Numbered from the stretch's first letter, positions 34,888 through 43,523 are shown. The stretch is 64,000 nucleotides of DNA from Gloeotrichia echinulata CP02 (GCA_038087035.1 CP051187.1:3725001-3789000); one strand, 5' to 3'. The notes: generated by a model from the letters alone, not told the origin. Made by a program: numbers and translations.

Positions 34888-37035
34888 ATGAAGAAATACC
34901 CCTACGTTCTCCAGCACAGTGAAGAAGACTGTGGCGCAGCAAGCCTAGCCACCATTGCTAAATATTATGGGCGCAACTTCACTATTAGCCGTATTCGCGA
35001 AACTGTTGGTACAGGAAAAACAGGAACGACTTTACTAGGCTTAAAACGGGGGGCAGAAGCTTTCGGTTTTCATGCCAGAGGTGTTAAACTATCTGAAGAT
35101 TTCTTCAGCAAAATTAATCAAACTCCCCTACCCGCAATCATTCACTGGAAAGGCTATCACTGGGTAGTTTTGTATGGTAAAAGGGGTAAAAAATATGTAG
35201 TTGCTGACCCTGGGGTAGGTATCCGTTATCTCACCCGTGAGGAATTAATCGCAGGTTGGGTAAATGGTGTGATGTTGCTGTTACAACCTGACGAAAATCG
35301 GTTTTATGCCCAAGAATCGGAAAAAATCGGCGGATTTGGTCGGTTTTTGGTGCGAGTTTTGCCCTATCGCTGGATTTTAGCGGAAGCCTTAGCCATTAAT
35401 TTGGCGGTGGGGTTACTCTCTTTGACTTCCCCTTTCCTAACTCAAATCCTCACGGATGATGTGTTAGTGCGGGGAGATACCCAACTCCTCACAGCTGTTG
35501 CTATTGGGGTAGTGGCGATGAATTTATTTAATAGTCTGATTGGGCTGGTACAATCTCATCTTTTAGGTTACTTTGGTCAACGATTGGAATTAGGATTGAT
35601 CCTGGAATATGGTCAACAACTTTTGCGTTTACCTCTATCATATTTTGAATCTCGCCGCAGTGGAGAAGTAGTCAGTCGATTAGGTGATGTTAAAACTATT
35701 AATGGACTAGTTCACCAAATTATTTTAGGATTACCCAGTCAATTTTTTATTGCTCTAGTTTCCTTGGGTTTTATGCTTTTTTATAGTTACCAACTCACTA
35801 TTGCTTCTCTCGTCGCTTTTGTAATTGTCACCCTGGTTAATTTAATTTTCTTACCAGCTTTACGCCAAAAAACTCGCGCCAGTATTGTTTTAGGTACAGA
35901 AAATCAAGGCTTTCTGGTAGAAACATTTCGCGGTGTTCAAGTCCTGAAAACTACTCCAGCCATTCCCCAAGCTTGGGATGAATATCAGAGAAATTTTGGT
36001 CGCTTGGCAAAGCTGGGTTGGAGTACGATGAAGTTGGGGTTATATAGCGGTACAATTACCAGTATTCTTTCTAATTTTACAAATATTGGCTTACTTTGGT
36101 TGGGTAGTTATTTAGTAATTGATCGGACATTAACTATCGGACAGTTGCTGGCTTTTCAAAGTATGAGTGGTAATTTTATCGGATTTCTTAGTTCAGTAAT
36201 TGGGTTAATTGATGAATTTATCACAGCCCAAATTGTGATTCAACGTCTGTCGGAAGTTCTTGATACTACCCCAGAAGAGAAAAACGGTGAAAAAAAGCCT
36301 TGGGCTGAGATTCCTGGGGATGCTGATATTATTTGCACAAATCTGAACTTTCATCACACAGGTAGGTCTGACCTGTTGAAAGATTTTTCTGTCACCCTTC
36401 CTGGTGGTAAGGTAATTGCGTTGATTGGTAAATCTGGCTGTGGTAAAAGCACCCTTGCAAAACTAATTGCCCAATTATATACTCTTCAATCTGGGAATAT
36501 TCGCCTGGGAATTTATAATCAACAAGACCTGGCGCTCGATTGTCTAAGACAGCAAGTAGTTCTAGTTCCCCAAGAACCACATTTTTGGAGTCGTTCCATT
36601 ATCGAAAATTTTCACTTTAGTTATCCCCAAGTAAATTTTGAGCAAATTGTCAAAGCTTGTCAAATAGCTGGTGCGGATGAATTTATTACCGAATTACCAG
36701 ATAAATATCAAACAGTTTTAGGAGAATTTGGTGCGAATATTTCTGGGGGTCAAAAGCAAAGATTAGCAATTGCTAGAGGAATTGTCACCGATCCACCCAT
36801 ATTAATATTAGATGAATCCACAGGCGCCCTGGACCCGCAACGAGAAGCAGAGGTTTTAGATAAATTATTATTTTACAGACAAGAAAAAACTACTATTATG
36901 ATTAGCCACCGTCCCAGAGTTATCGAACGTGCAGATTTGATTGTGTTCTTGGATAAAGGTAAATTAAAGATGATGGGTACACCAGAAGAGTTGCGATCGC
37001 AACCAGGTGAACATTTAGATTTTTTAACACCTTGA
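34888..37035 (+). CDS. Peptidase-containing ABC transporter (PCAT, C39 type)
   Basis: 715 residues with three domains. The C39 peptidase (1-125) has Cys15 in QHSEEDCGAASLATIAKYYG, His91 in GYHWVVLYGK and Asp107 in VADPGVG, the full catalytic set. A six-helix transmembrane domain spans about 150-440. The ATPase has Walker A IGKSGCGKSTLAKL (about 512-525), signature ISGGQKQRLAIARG, Walker B ILILDESTGALD and switch His in MISHRPR. Such transporters cut double-glycine leaders and export the cargo. Its natural substrate here is the divergent precursor at 34104. Confidence 0.95.
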   Translation: MKKYPYVLQHSEEDCGAASLATIAKYYGRNFTISRIRETVGTGKTGTTLLGLKRGAEAFGFHARGVKLSEDFFSKINQTPLPAIIHWKGYHWVVLYGKRGKKYVVADPGVGIRYLTREELIAGWVNGVMLLLQPDENRFYAQESEKIGGFGRFLVRVLPYRWILAEALAINLAVGLLSLTSPFLTQILTDDVLVRGDTQLLTAVAIGVVAMNLFNSLIGLVQSHLLGYFGQRLELGLILEYGQQLLRLPLSYFESRRSGEVVSRLGDVKTINGLVHQIILGLPSQFFIALVSLGFMLFYSYQLTIASLVAFVIVTLVNLIFLPALRQKTRASIVLGTENQGFLVETFRGVQVLKTTPAIPQAWDEYQRNFGRLAKLGWSTMKLGLYSGTITSILSNFTNIGLLWLGSYLVIDRTLTIGQLLAFQSMSGNFIGFLSSVIGLIDEFITAQIVIQRLSEVLDTTPEEKNGEKKPWAEIPGDADIICTNLNFHHTGRSDLLKDFSVTLPGGKVIALIGKSGCGKSTLAKLIAQLYTLQSGNIRLGIYNQQDLALDCLRQQVVLVPQEPHFWSRSIIENFHFSYPQVNFEQIVKACQIAGADEFITELPDKYQTVLGEFGANISGGQKQRLAIARGIVTDPPILILDESTGALDPQREAEVLDKLLFYRQEKTTIMISHRPRVIERADLIVFLDKGKLKMMGTPEELRSQPGEHLDFLTP

Positions 37036-37086
37036 TATGTTCAGGTTTTCCAAGAGTCAAGTCGCTTCGCTCCAATTCAAAAAACG

Positions 37087-37418
37087 TCAACGCAAATCTA
37101 CATATTGACCTAAATCATTATCCCGAAGAATTTTTCCCATTTTCTGATACTCTCGACGCATGGCGCGGATTAAGTGTACCATCTCAATTATTCCCCTATC
37201 ATCGGCGGCGAAAAAAGCTGCTGTCAGTGCAATATTGCGAATATTAGCCCCTGTAATCTCAAAATTTTGTGCCAGAAATTGTAAATCTAATTCGGGGCTA
37301 CAGGGGGCATTTTTGGGGAAAATTCTCTGCCAAATTAGCTGACGATTGTTTTTATCCGGTAAGGAAAACTCAATTATAAATCGCAGTCGCCGCTCAAAGG
37401 CTTTGTCCATATTATTGC
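37087..37418 (-). pseudogene. C-terminal fragment of contractile-injection-system AAA+ ATPase
   Basis: The frame NNMDKAFERRLRFIIEFSLP, then ITGANIRNIALTAAFFAADD and MVHLIRAMRREYQKMGKIL, is the C-terminal lid and sensor-2 part of the AAA+ ATPase found in extracellular contractile injection clusters. It begins exactly at the edge of a 196-bp element; the Walker A/B portion is missing. Related wreckage lies at 41.5-43.7 kb on the other strand. Confidence 0.75.
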
Positions 37419-37614
37419 GGTTCTTGCGTACTTAACGTGCTAAATTTTTAATTACAGTCGATAACTTTGTTTTAAAATCAAGGCTTACAGGCGCTTATAG
37501 CCAAAATTTTAATCATCAGACCTAAAAGGCAGTAAATAATGGCTGTCATCTTATCCCAGCAAGGAGTTCAAGCTTATTTTTCAACATATTTAGCACGCTA
37601 AGTACGCAAGAACC
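37419..37614 (-). mobile_element. 196-bp inverted-repeat element, copy 3 (subfamily III)
   Basis: Starts GGTTCTTGCGTACTTAACG and ends CGCTAAGTACGCAAGAACC. Identical, as far as read, to the copy at 42481. Reverse orientation relative to subfamily I. Confidence 0.9.
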
Positions 37615-37888
37615 ACGATTACATTTGTATTTCGGTTGTTCCGAAAAGCTTATGGGTGTTGGGTTTCATGTTTCAACCCAACTTACGCACTGTGCGATCA
37701 CATTTGGCTCGGCGGTAATTGGGCATGGGTATTCATTGCTGAGTTGGTTGTCTTAAAATACACATTATTCATGCCAAATTGATATCACTCGTAGCTCGTA
37801 GGGTGCCTTAGCTCACCCTGCAAGATCGCGATCGCACTGGCAATTGAAGTATTTTGGTAAAGCATACTTCAAGGTAAATTTTCACCAT
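37615..37888. other. Spacer after copy 3 of the 196-bp element
   Basis: No gene and no continuation of the ATPase fragment. It holds a GCGATCGC site (37828) and a partial GTAGGGTGC/CACCCTGC palindrome (37800-37830). Confidence 0.5.
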
Positions 37889-38344
37889 TTAACCATTTAA
37901 CCATTTTTTATCCAATAGTTGCTCTAAAGTGTAAGGGCATTCTTTAGGAAAATCTACAGAGAATCCTGTTTTTTCCCGAACATATTCTAAAGCATCTTGA
38001 TAGATAACATTTAATTCATCAGCTAAATAGTTATGCAAATTAGTCGTCAGGTATTTTTTTAATTGAGTCCGAAAGCCTAGAATTTCTGCTCGCCAATGAT
38101 TCTTGTTTCTTTCCTGTTCTATTGTCCAATATTGAAGCAATAGCAAATGTCTAATGATTTGTTCTAAAAAACTGCTAACTCGGTTTTTATCCTTTTTACT
38201 CAAGCTCTCTAATTCCTCAATTAAATTTTCTAGATCCAATTCATCTAATCGATTTTCTTTGAGGATTTTTATCGTTTCTTCTAGCCAAAGATGTTCATCA
38301 ATTTCGTAAAGATTATTTAAATGATTTTGACTGAAGGTTTTCAT
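37889..38344 (-). CDS. DUF29 family protein
   Basis: 151 residues matching DUF29, a family very common in cyanobacteria: LYEIDEHLWLEETIKILKENRLDELDLENLIEELESLSKKDKNRVSSFLEQIIRHLLLLQYW. All helical. Some DUF29 proteins lie beside toxin or mobile genes, but no function is established. Single gene next to repeat-rich DNA. Confidence 0.88.
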   Translation of the reverse strand: MKTFSQNHLNNLYEIDEHLWLEETIKILKENRLDELDLENLIEELESLSKKDKNRVSSFLEQIIRHLLLLQYWTIEQERNKNHWRAEILGFRTQLKKYLTTNLHNYLADELNVIYQDALEYVREKTGFSVDFPKECPYTLEQLLDKKWLNG

Positions 38345-38450
38345 TGTTTTTCATAGTTAGTTGTTTTTTAATTATACCGAATCAATAAGAATAAGATGGC
38401 TGGTGCCCTACTTTCCGTTAACGCACTCTACAAGATAGCACCATGATCAA

Positions 38451-38529
38451 CGTAGGGTGTGTTAGCTGTGAGAGTACGGCACCGAAAATTAGCATATAGA
38501 TGGTGCCGTACCTGTTAACGCACCCTACA
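38451..38529 (+). repeat. 79-bp palindromic repeat, left of brnTA
   Basis: CGTAGGGTGTGTTAGC faces GTTAACGCACCCTACA, with an inner pair AGTACGGCACC / GGTGCCGTACC around AAAATTAGCATATAGAT. A close copy in the same orientation lies at 39261-39339. Confidence 0.85.
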
Positions 38530-38619
38530 ATAGGAGGCGATGGCGTAGCCCAAGCAGGCACCGCACTACAAGAGCGGCGATCGCATTATACTAGAGGGCA
38601 ACACCTTTGTTGTTGAAGT

Positions 38620-38916
38620 ATGGAGTACGATTTTCAATGGGATCCGAATAAGGCAAGATCAAATCAGGGTAAGCATGGCATCAGTTTCCAATCAGCAACT
38701 CAGATATTCAAAGACCCGGCGATGATGACAGTGTTTGATGAGGCGCACAGTTTGGATGAGGATCGCTGGATTACTTTGGGACAGACAGCAGGTGGGCAAT
38801 ATTTAGTGGTGGTGCATACGTTTGATCAAGTAGAGGAGAACAGAGTAGAGATTCGGATTATTTCCGTGCGGAAAGCGACTCGACAAGAAATTCAACAGTA
38901 TGAGGGAGGAGTATGA
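38620..38916 (+). CDS. brnT: BrnT family toxin
   Basis: 98 residues: MEYDFQWDPNKARSNQGKHGISFQSATQIFKDPAMMTVFDEAHS, then RWITLGQTAGGQYLVVVHTF and EIRIISVRKATRQEIQQY. This is the BrnT pattern (RelE-like ribonuclease toxin with WD..KA..N..KHGI.F). It overlaps the next gene by 4 bp (ATGA). The toxin is expected to slow translation by RNA cleavage; family knowledge. Confidence 0.92.
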   Translation: MEYDFQWDPNKARSNQGKHGISFQSATQIFKDPAMMTVFDEAHSLDEDRWITLGQTAGGQYLVVVHTFDQVEENRVEIRIISVRKATRQEIQQYEGGV

Positions 38917-39116
38917 TGCAGCCTGAGTATGATTTTTCGAGAGCGGAGCGAGGAAAGTTTTACCGTGAGGATGTGATATTTAAGGTGCCTATTTATTTGG
39001 CTGATGAGGTGGTGGAGTTTTTTGCCAAGCGGGCAGAAGCGAAGGGGGTTGAGTTGAGTGAATTGCTTAATGATGTGTTGAGGCAGGATATAGCATTGCT
39101 TGAAAAAATGCAGTAG
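38913..39116 (+). CDS. brnA: BrnA-like antitoxin
   Basis: 67 residues: YDFSRAERGKFYREDVIFKVPIYLADEVVEFFAKRAEAKGVELSELLNDVLRQDI, a ribbon-helix-helix-type antitoxin whose N-terminus (DFS.AERGKFY) is typical of BrnT partners. It should bind the toxin and repress the operon. Translationally coupled to brnT. The 3' flank contains the second copy of the 79-bp palindromic repeat. Confidence 0.88.
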   Translation: MMQPEYDFSRAERGKFYREDVIFKVPIYLADEVVEFFAKRAEAKGVELSELLNDVLRQDIALLEKMQ

Positions 39117-39260
39117 GGAAAGCGACTGGGGAATATCCAAAAATTTGTGTTGGATAGCTCGTTGCATTAAGCGATCGCCCTTCCAGTTTTTCCCAAACCG
39201 CGATGGCGACGCCCAACCCAGGCATCGCACTACAATAGGAGGCGATCGCACAATGATAAA

Positions 39261-39339
39261 CGTAGGGTATGTTAGCTCTGAGAGTACGGCACGGAAAATT
39301 AGCATATAGATGGTGCCATACCTGTTAACGCATCCTACA
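39261..39339 (+). repeat. 79-bp palindromic repeat, right of brnTA
   Basis: Same sequence as 38451-38529 with a few changes (CGTAGGGTATGTTAGC...GTTAACGCATCCTACA). The DNA beside both copies also shares CGATGGCG...GCACTACAA-type words. Confidence 0.85.
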
Positions 39340-39420
39340 AGATCAGGCGATTGCACTTTTCAGTTTAGTAAGGTCATATCTGCTTCAGAATGATCGTCGT
39401 CCCAGAATTGAACCGACTTT

Positions 39421-39798
39421 TCAATTCCATTGTGCCGGCCAGTTTCTAGTTAAGACCACATCTGTTTCTGCCTCCCTTATGCCTCTGTTTGGGCTACGAC
39501 GACAGGAGTGAAAACGAACATCTCCGTTACTTCGATAAAACACAATTACGACAAAATATCTATTTTGACCCAATGAATAATTGACGACGTACTTGGTATC
39601 ATTGCCAATGTTGTTACGTCTTGCATGACCTTCGATGAAGTCTGCTATTTGTTGAGCATATGCTTCAACCCATTCTTGATCTCCTCCGTGATGTCGTTGC
39701 TGCCAATGATCTGTATAATGTGGATTAGCAAACTGAATAACCTCGACCGAATTGATGGTGAAGCTTTTTGAGATATTTGCTGGAAATACATGGGTCAT
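39421..39798 (-). CDS. Unknown small protein
   Basis: 125 residues, not recognised. It has His/aromatic-rich segments (NPHYTDHWQQRHHGGDQEWVEAY) and a beta-rich middle (TKYVVNYSLGQNRYFVVIVFYRSNGDVRFHSCRRSP). No signal peptide. AAGGAGATG overlaps the start region (AGGAG about 2-7 nt upstream). It lies between brnTA and an IS630-type element, so it may be accessory; size and position would fit an effector or an immunity protein, but nothing in the sequence proves this. Confidence 0.6.
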   Translation of the reverse strand: MTHVFPANISKSFTINSVEVIQFANPHYTDHWQQRHHGGDQEWVEAYAQQIADFIEGHARRNNIGNDTKYVVNYSLGQNRYFVVIVFYRSNGDVRFHSCRRSPNRGIREAETDVVLTRNWPAQWN

Positions 39799-39963
39799 CT
39801 CCTTTTGACAAGGTGGAATTTGAATAAAAAATGGTGCTTAAATATATACTTATTCCTGTAAGATGCTTAAAAATTTCGCGTGTATATTGTATACATCACC
39901 TACATTATTACAGCACTTTCCAGCAATGTGAAGTACAATATGTAAGATAGATAAATTATTATT

Positions 39964-40389
39964 ATGAAACCATATTCCGTCGATCTGAGAGAAAAAATAG
40001 TCAATGCTTATCAGTTAGGAAATATTTCAGTTAGAAAGTTAGCTGTAAACTTTGGTGTTGGTAAAGCTTTTGTACAAAAAATGTTGAGACAGTATAAAGA
40101 GAAAGGACATGTTAATCCTGGTAAGCAAGGGACAAGAAAAAAAGCGGTATTAGCAGATTCTGCGGCTCAACTTGTTGCATTGGTAAAAAAGTATCCAGAT
40201 GCAACTCTCTCTGAATATTGTGAATATTGGCTCTTAACTGAGGGGCAACTAGTGAGTTCCAGCATGATGTGTAGAGAATTGCAAAAATTAAATCTAACTC
40301 GTAAAAAAAAACGGTTCGCAGCAGTCAGGCAGCTACCGATAGAGTTCAATTGCTCAGGTGTGAATACAGAGAGAAAGTCAGAGATATAG
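39964..40389 (+). CDS. IS630-type transposase, frame 1 (HTH part)
   Basis: 141 codons. The N-terminal DNA-binding part: MKPYSVDLREKIVNAYQLGNISVRKLAVNFGVGKAFVQKMLRQYKEKG (HTH), then a second helix-turn-helix region up to LQKLNLTRKKKRF. After the A9 run at 40303-40311 the frame becomes meaningless (AAVRQLPIEFNCSG...). Frame 1 alone makes only the binding domain, which could act as a regulator of transposition. Confidence 0.85.
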   Translation: MKPYSVDLREKIVNAYQLGNISVRKLAVNFGVGKAFVQKMLRQYKEKGHVNPGKQGTRKKAVLADSAAQLVALVKKYPDATLSEYCEYWLLTEGQLVSSSMMCRELQKLNLTRKKKRFAAVRQLPIEFNCSGVNTERKSEI

Positions 40390-40910
40390 AGCCGAAAAAT
40401 CTGGTTTTTTTGGATGAAGCAGGCTTACTGCTTGGGTTAATGCGTCCAAAAGCTCGTAGTGAAAAAGGAAGTAGAGTATATGATGTAAAACCATTTTATC
40501 GAGGTAAAAAAGTCACTATTATCGGCGCAATCAGTATGGATAAAGTATTGGCTGTGATGACACTAGATGGTTCAATGGATAGTAATGCTTTTCGCGTGTT
40601 TATAGAAAAGTTGTTAGTGCCTCAATTATGGAAAGGTGCAGTTGTCATAATGGATAACCTATTTGCCCATAAGATCGATGAAATTACGCCCATAATTGAA
40701 TCTGTTGGTGCCAGTGTCATCAATCTATCTTCTTATTCACCAGATTTTAATCCCATTGAACATTGGTGGTCACAGCTTAAAGCTTTTATCAAAACATTTT
40801 CTCCAAAAACTACTCAAATGGTAGATGTATTGATTGCAATTGCTTTAAATCTAATCAATCCTATGCATCTGCGAAATTGGTTTGCTAACTGCTGCTACTG
40901 TACTTCATGA
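40305..40910 (+). CDS. IS630-type transposase, frame 2 (DDE part, reached by -1 shift)
   Basis: From the A run this frame reads KKTVRSSQAATDRVQLLRCEYREKVRDIEPKNLVFLDEAG..., with the DDE catalytic set: VFLDEAG (first Asp), VVIMDNLFAHK (second Asp), and SSYSPDFNPIEHWWSQLK (Glu). There is no stop between the poly-A run and this domain, and the family needs both parts in one protein, so -1 frameshifting at A9 is the simple reading. Confidence 0.85.
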   Translation, partial: KKTVRSSQAATDRVQLLRCEYREKVRDIEPKNLVFLDEAGLLLGLMRPKARSEKGSRVYDVKPFYRGKKVTIIGAISMDKVLAVMTLDGSMDSNAFRVFIEKLLVPQLWKGAVVIMDNLFAHKIDEITPIIESVGASVINLSSYSPDFNPIEHWWSQLKAFIKTFSPKTTQMVDVLIAIALNLINPMHLRNWFANCCYCTS

Positions 40911-41101
40911 TTCAGGAAAGTGCTGTATTGTTGCATATTTTGGCAACCACACCAAAAATCCCAACCAACTTAAGTGCATCTTGAGAATTTTCCTTCCACA
41001 TCGCAATATTTATTTACAATAGTTAATGTATTAAAAGCGTGAAAACATACTACAGTGTTTGTTGTGTTTTGAACAAACAGTTATGTCTCTTTCTAAGAGG
41101 G

Positions 41102-41307
41102 TGTTTGAAAAGTCCGCGTTCATGTGCCCTGGCGATTAGAAATCGCGGCTAGACAAACAAAACCTGCCGACTCAGGTTAGAAAAACCTTGATTTTGTGTT
41201 AGTCCACGCAGGTGGACTACCCTTCTCTAGGAGAGGCTACGCCAACTCTAAGGCTGCGCCTATGTTTGTGTAGTAGTGATTTCTAATCGCCGAGAACTTT
41301 TCAAACA
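41102..41307. mobile_element. MITE with TGTTTGAAAAGT ends
   Basis: 206 bp between TGTTTGAAAAGT and ACTTTTCAAACA. Inside lie GCGATTAGAAATCGC and TGATTTCTAATCGC (nested inverted repeats) and GTCCACGCAGGTGGAC. No coding capacity. Confidence 0.8.
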
Positions 41308-41309
41308 TG

Positions 41310-41425
41310 AGACCTCTTGCATAAATCAAACCAAAGAACCCCACTGCGCCTTCGACTTACGTCAAAGTCTCCCCTAAGCGCAAGGTGTTAGGAGTGGGGT
41401 GTTAGGGGACTTTTGCAAGAGGTCT
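41310..41425. mobile_element. MITE with AGACCTCTTGCA ends
   Basis: 116 bp between AGACCTCTTGCA and TGCAAGAGGTCT, adjacent to the previous MITE. The interior is non-coding. The two together fill the gap in front of the injection-system remnant. Confidence 0.8.
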
Positions 41426-41486
41426 ATGCTCTAAAAGCTATCAAGATGTACTGTGTCACAAAATAGACAATCCATTAATTAGATTT

Positions 41487-42074
41487 ATGTTAGATGGTCT
41501 AGACACTACCTTAGAATTGCTACTGAAGCGAGAACTTCCACCTGATATTCCTTCAACAGAGACGGAAGTTTCTATCAGTTTTGACACGCCTTATCAAGGA
41601 GCAATTAAAAAAAAGCCAGCGATTAATTTATTTTTGTATGATGTACAGGAGAATCTGGATTTACGCAGCAGTACTTCGTCAGTAGAACGCCAAAGTAATG
41701 GTAAAGCCATGAGAAAACGTCCGCCGGCGAGGGTGGATTGTTCATATCTAATTACTGCTTGGCCGCAAAATGAGGATGATGTGAAAACAGAACACCAACT
41801 TTTAGGAGAAGTCATGAAGGTGTTACTGCGCTATCGAAAACTTCCCGAAGATTTTGTGGCGGATAATTTTGCAGGACAAGAACTCCCGCTGAAGCTAATT
41901 AGTTTACGTCCGAGTAATTTAAAAAGTTTTGGGGAATTTTGGCAAGCAATGGGGGGGAAGGAAGGGACTAGACCCAAGGTTGTCTTGCATTGTACTGTGA
42001 CTATTTCTGTTCCTGTAGATGAAGTAGGGGAAGAAGTGCCATTGGTGGGATTTTATAATAAACCGAAGTCTTAA
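41487..42074 (+). CDS. DUF4255 protein, Pvc16-like tail terminator of a contractile injection system
   Basis: 195 residues, complete. The pattern MLDGLDTTLELLLKRELP..., EVSISFDTPYQ, PAINLFLYDVQENLDLRSS, PPARVDCSYLITAWP, HQLLGEVMKVLLRYR is that of DUF4255/Pvc16_N proteins, which cap or terminate the sheath-tube of extracellular contractile injection systems. It is the only full-length structural gene of the system in this window. The following genes of the set are all truncated, so it is probably a leftover. The ATG at 41487 fits the family start. Confidence 0.85.
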   Translation: MLDGLDTTLELLLKRELPPDIPSTETEVSISFDTPYQGAIKKKPAINLFLYDVQENLDLRSSTSSVERQSNGKAMRKRPPARVDCSYLITAWPQNEDDVKTEHQLLGEVMKVLLRYRKLPEDFVADNFAGQELPLKLISLRPSNLKSFGEFWQAMGGKEGTRPKVVLHCTVTISVPVDEVGEEVPLVGFYNKPKS

Positions 42075-42088
42075 TTTTAGGAGTAGCG

Positions 42089-42143
42089 ATGCTCGAATTA
42101 TCTATAGTTAACCAACAAATAGCGATCGCGGGTAAAGTTTTGC
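42089..42143 (+). pseudogene. N-terminal stub of the next injection-system gene
   Basis: TTTTAGGAG precedes ATG; 18 codons read MLELSIVNQQIAIAGKVL and then a 196-bp-type element interrupts. The start resembles carboxypeptidase-regulatory-like proteins of these clusters (IAGKVLD...), but too little is left for a call. Confidence 0.5.
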
Positions 42144-42268
42144 GGCTCTTCCGTACTTAGCGTGCTGAATTTATTAAATAATCAGCTTGAACCCCTTGCA
42201 GAGCTAAGATAATAGCCATTATTTTCTGTATTTTATATCATATTGCTAAAAATTAAATTATGAACGCC
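42144..42268 (+). mobile_element. 196-bp element, truncated copy 4 (subfamily I, left 125 bp)
   Basis: Begins GGCTCTTCCGTACTTAGCG and follows subfamily I up to ATTATGAACGCC, then switches abruptly to tail-tube coding sequence. The right inverted repeat is lost. Confidence 0.88.
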
Positions 42269-42480
42269 ATCGATTTGTTTTATATCTGGTATAAAGCAAC
42301 TAGTCAAGGGTGGATTCAACAATTAAACGGTACGATTCTCTTACTTAATAGTCAGCAAATTCCGGTGATGTGGTGGACGTTTAAAAAAGCATATCCCGTC
42401 AAATGGGAAGGTCCACAATTGAATGCTAGTAGTGACGAAATTGCTGTGGAGAAAATTGAGCTGGTGCATCAAGGAATTTC
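42269..42480 (+). pseudogene. C-terminal half of a gp19-like tail tube protein
   Basis: IDLFYIWYKATSQGWIQQLNGTILLLNSQQIP, then WWTFKKAYPVKWEGPQLNAS and IAVEKIELVHQGI: the C-terminal half of the phage T4 gp19-like inner tube family used by contractile injection systems. The N-terminal half is missing (truncated element), and the 3' end is cut by the next element right after HQGI. Confidence 0.8.
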
Positions 42481-42676
42481 GGTTCTTGCGTACTTAACGT
42501 GCTAAATTTTTAATTACAGTCGATAACTTTGTTTTAAAATCAAGGCTTACAGGCGCTTATAGCCAAAATTTTAATCATCAGACCTAAAAGGCAGTAAATA
42601 ATGGCTGTCATCTTATCCCAGCAAGGAGTTCAAGCTTATTTTTCAACATATTTAGCACGCTAAGTACGCAAGAACC
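42481..42676 (-). mobile_element. 196-bp inverted-repeat element, copy 5 (subfamily III)
   Basis: Full length; matches 37419-37614 throughout. The left flank ends ATTTC, the right flank begins GATCC. Confidence 0.92.
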
Positions 42677-42781
42677 GATCCTACCAAAGCAGATGTATCA
42701 TTTGCAGCTGAATCGCCAGAAATTAGCAAAAAAATCGAGGAAATTAACAAGCGTGCAGGACAAGTTAAACTTGCCCTATAG
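42677..42781 (+). pseudogene. Unassigned C-terminal gene fragment
   Basis: 34 codons (DPTKADVSFAAESPEISKKI..., ending AGQVKLAL and TAG) start at the element edge. Probably the end of another injection-system gene; not identified. Confidence 0.4.
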
Positions 42782-42782
42782 T

Positions 42783-43019
42783 AGCGATCGCCAACCAACC
42801 CCTAGTTTAGCTTTAATCGAGCAAGTCGAAACCTACATCCGTTCGCGTTGTGAAGCGACGATAGATTTAGTAGTGACAGCCCCAAAATGGCAAAAAATCA
42901 CCGTTACTGCAACCATAACTCCGGTGTCCCTCGAAAACGCGGACATTGTGAGAAACAACGTTAGACAACGCTTAGAAGCCTTTCTCCATCCGTTAACCGG
43001 CGGAAACAGCCAAGACTGA
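42783..43019 (+). pseudogene. Baseplate J-like protein, C-terminal fragment
   Basis: PSLALIEQVETYIRSRCEAT, then APKWQKITVTATITPVSLEN and VRQRLEAFLHPLTGG match the C-terminal region of putative baseplate J proteins (Pvc11/12 class). The frame ends soon after LTGG, short of the normal end, so it is truncated at both sides. The junction upstream lies in a GCGATCGC site. Confidence 0.75.
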
Positions 43020-43023
43020 AAAT

Positions 43024-43180
43024 GTACCAGGTTTAGAAGAAATTATTGATGATATTCATCTTTATTTCAATCCTCAAGACACTCCAGAAGAATTTTTACC
43101 TTGGTTAGCAGGTTGGGTATCCTTGAGTTTACGGGACGATTGGGCGGTAGAGGTTAAAAGACAGTTTATTCAACAAATTG
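43024..43180 (+). pseudogene. Tail protein (P2 I-like) N-terminal fragment
   Basis: VPGLEEIIDDIHLYFNPQDT, then PEEFLPWLAGWVSLSLRDDW and AVEVKRQFIQQI: the start of the phage tail protein family that joins baseplate to fibres. It ends at the next 196-bp element. Confidence 0.75.
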
Positions 43181-43376
43181 GGCTCTTCCGTACTTAGCGT
43201 GCTGAATTTATTAAAAAATCAGCTTGAAACCCTTGCAGAGCTAAGATAATAGCCATTATTTTCTGTATTTTATATCATATTGCTAAAAATTAAATTATGA
43301 ACGCCTGTAAGCCTTACTTTTAAAGCAAATTTATAGACTTTAATTAATAATTAAGCACGCTAAGTACGCAAGAACC
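43181..43376 (+). mobile_element. 196-bp inverted-repeat element, copy 6 (subfamily I)
   Basis: Full length, GGCTCTTCCGTACTTAGCG to CGCTAAGTACGCAAGAACC. Very close to copies 1 and 7. Confidence 0.92.
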
Positions 43377-43523
43377 CTCAAAGGAGGGCAATTCAAGGCA
43401 AAATTTACAGTATTAGTTCCCGCACAACAACCTTCTGCACCCAGTCCTATTCCTGATAATACCCCCCAATATTCCGGTAATGGTACATTTATTTCCGTGA
43501 ATTTAAAAGTCAAAGGAACCTAA
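43377..43523 (+). pseudogene. C-terminal fragment of an unassigned tail-associated gene
   Basis: 48 codons starting LKGGQFKAKFTVLVPAQQPS and ending FISVNLKVKGT then TAA. A beta-rich C-terminus that does not continue the P2 I-like fragment on the other side of the element. Confidence 0.45.

Larger units (their letters stand above)
39911..40925 (+). mobile_element. IS630-type insertion sequence, apparently intact
   Basis: 1015 bp bounded by CAGCACTTTCC and its inverse GGAAAGTGCTG; inner positions extend the inverted repeats to about 29 bp (…GAAGTACA / TGTACTTC…). TA flanks both ends, the usual target duplication of this family. It contains two overlapping transposase frames joined by a poly-A slip site. 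Confidence 0.9.
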
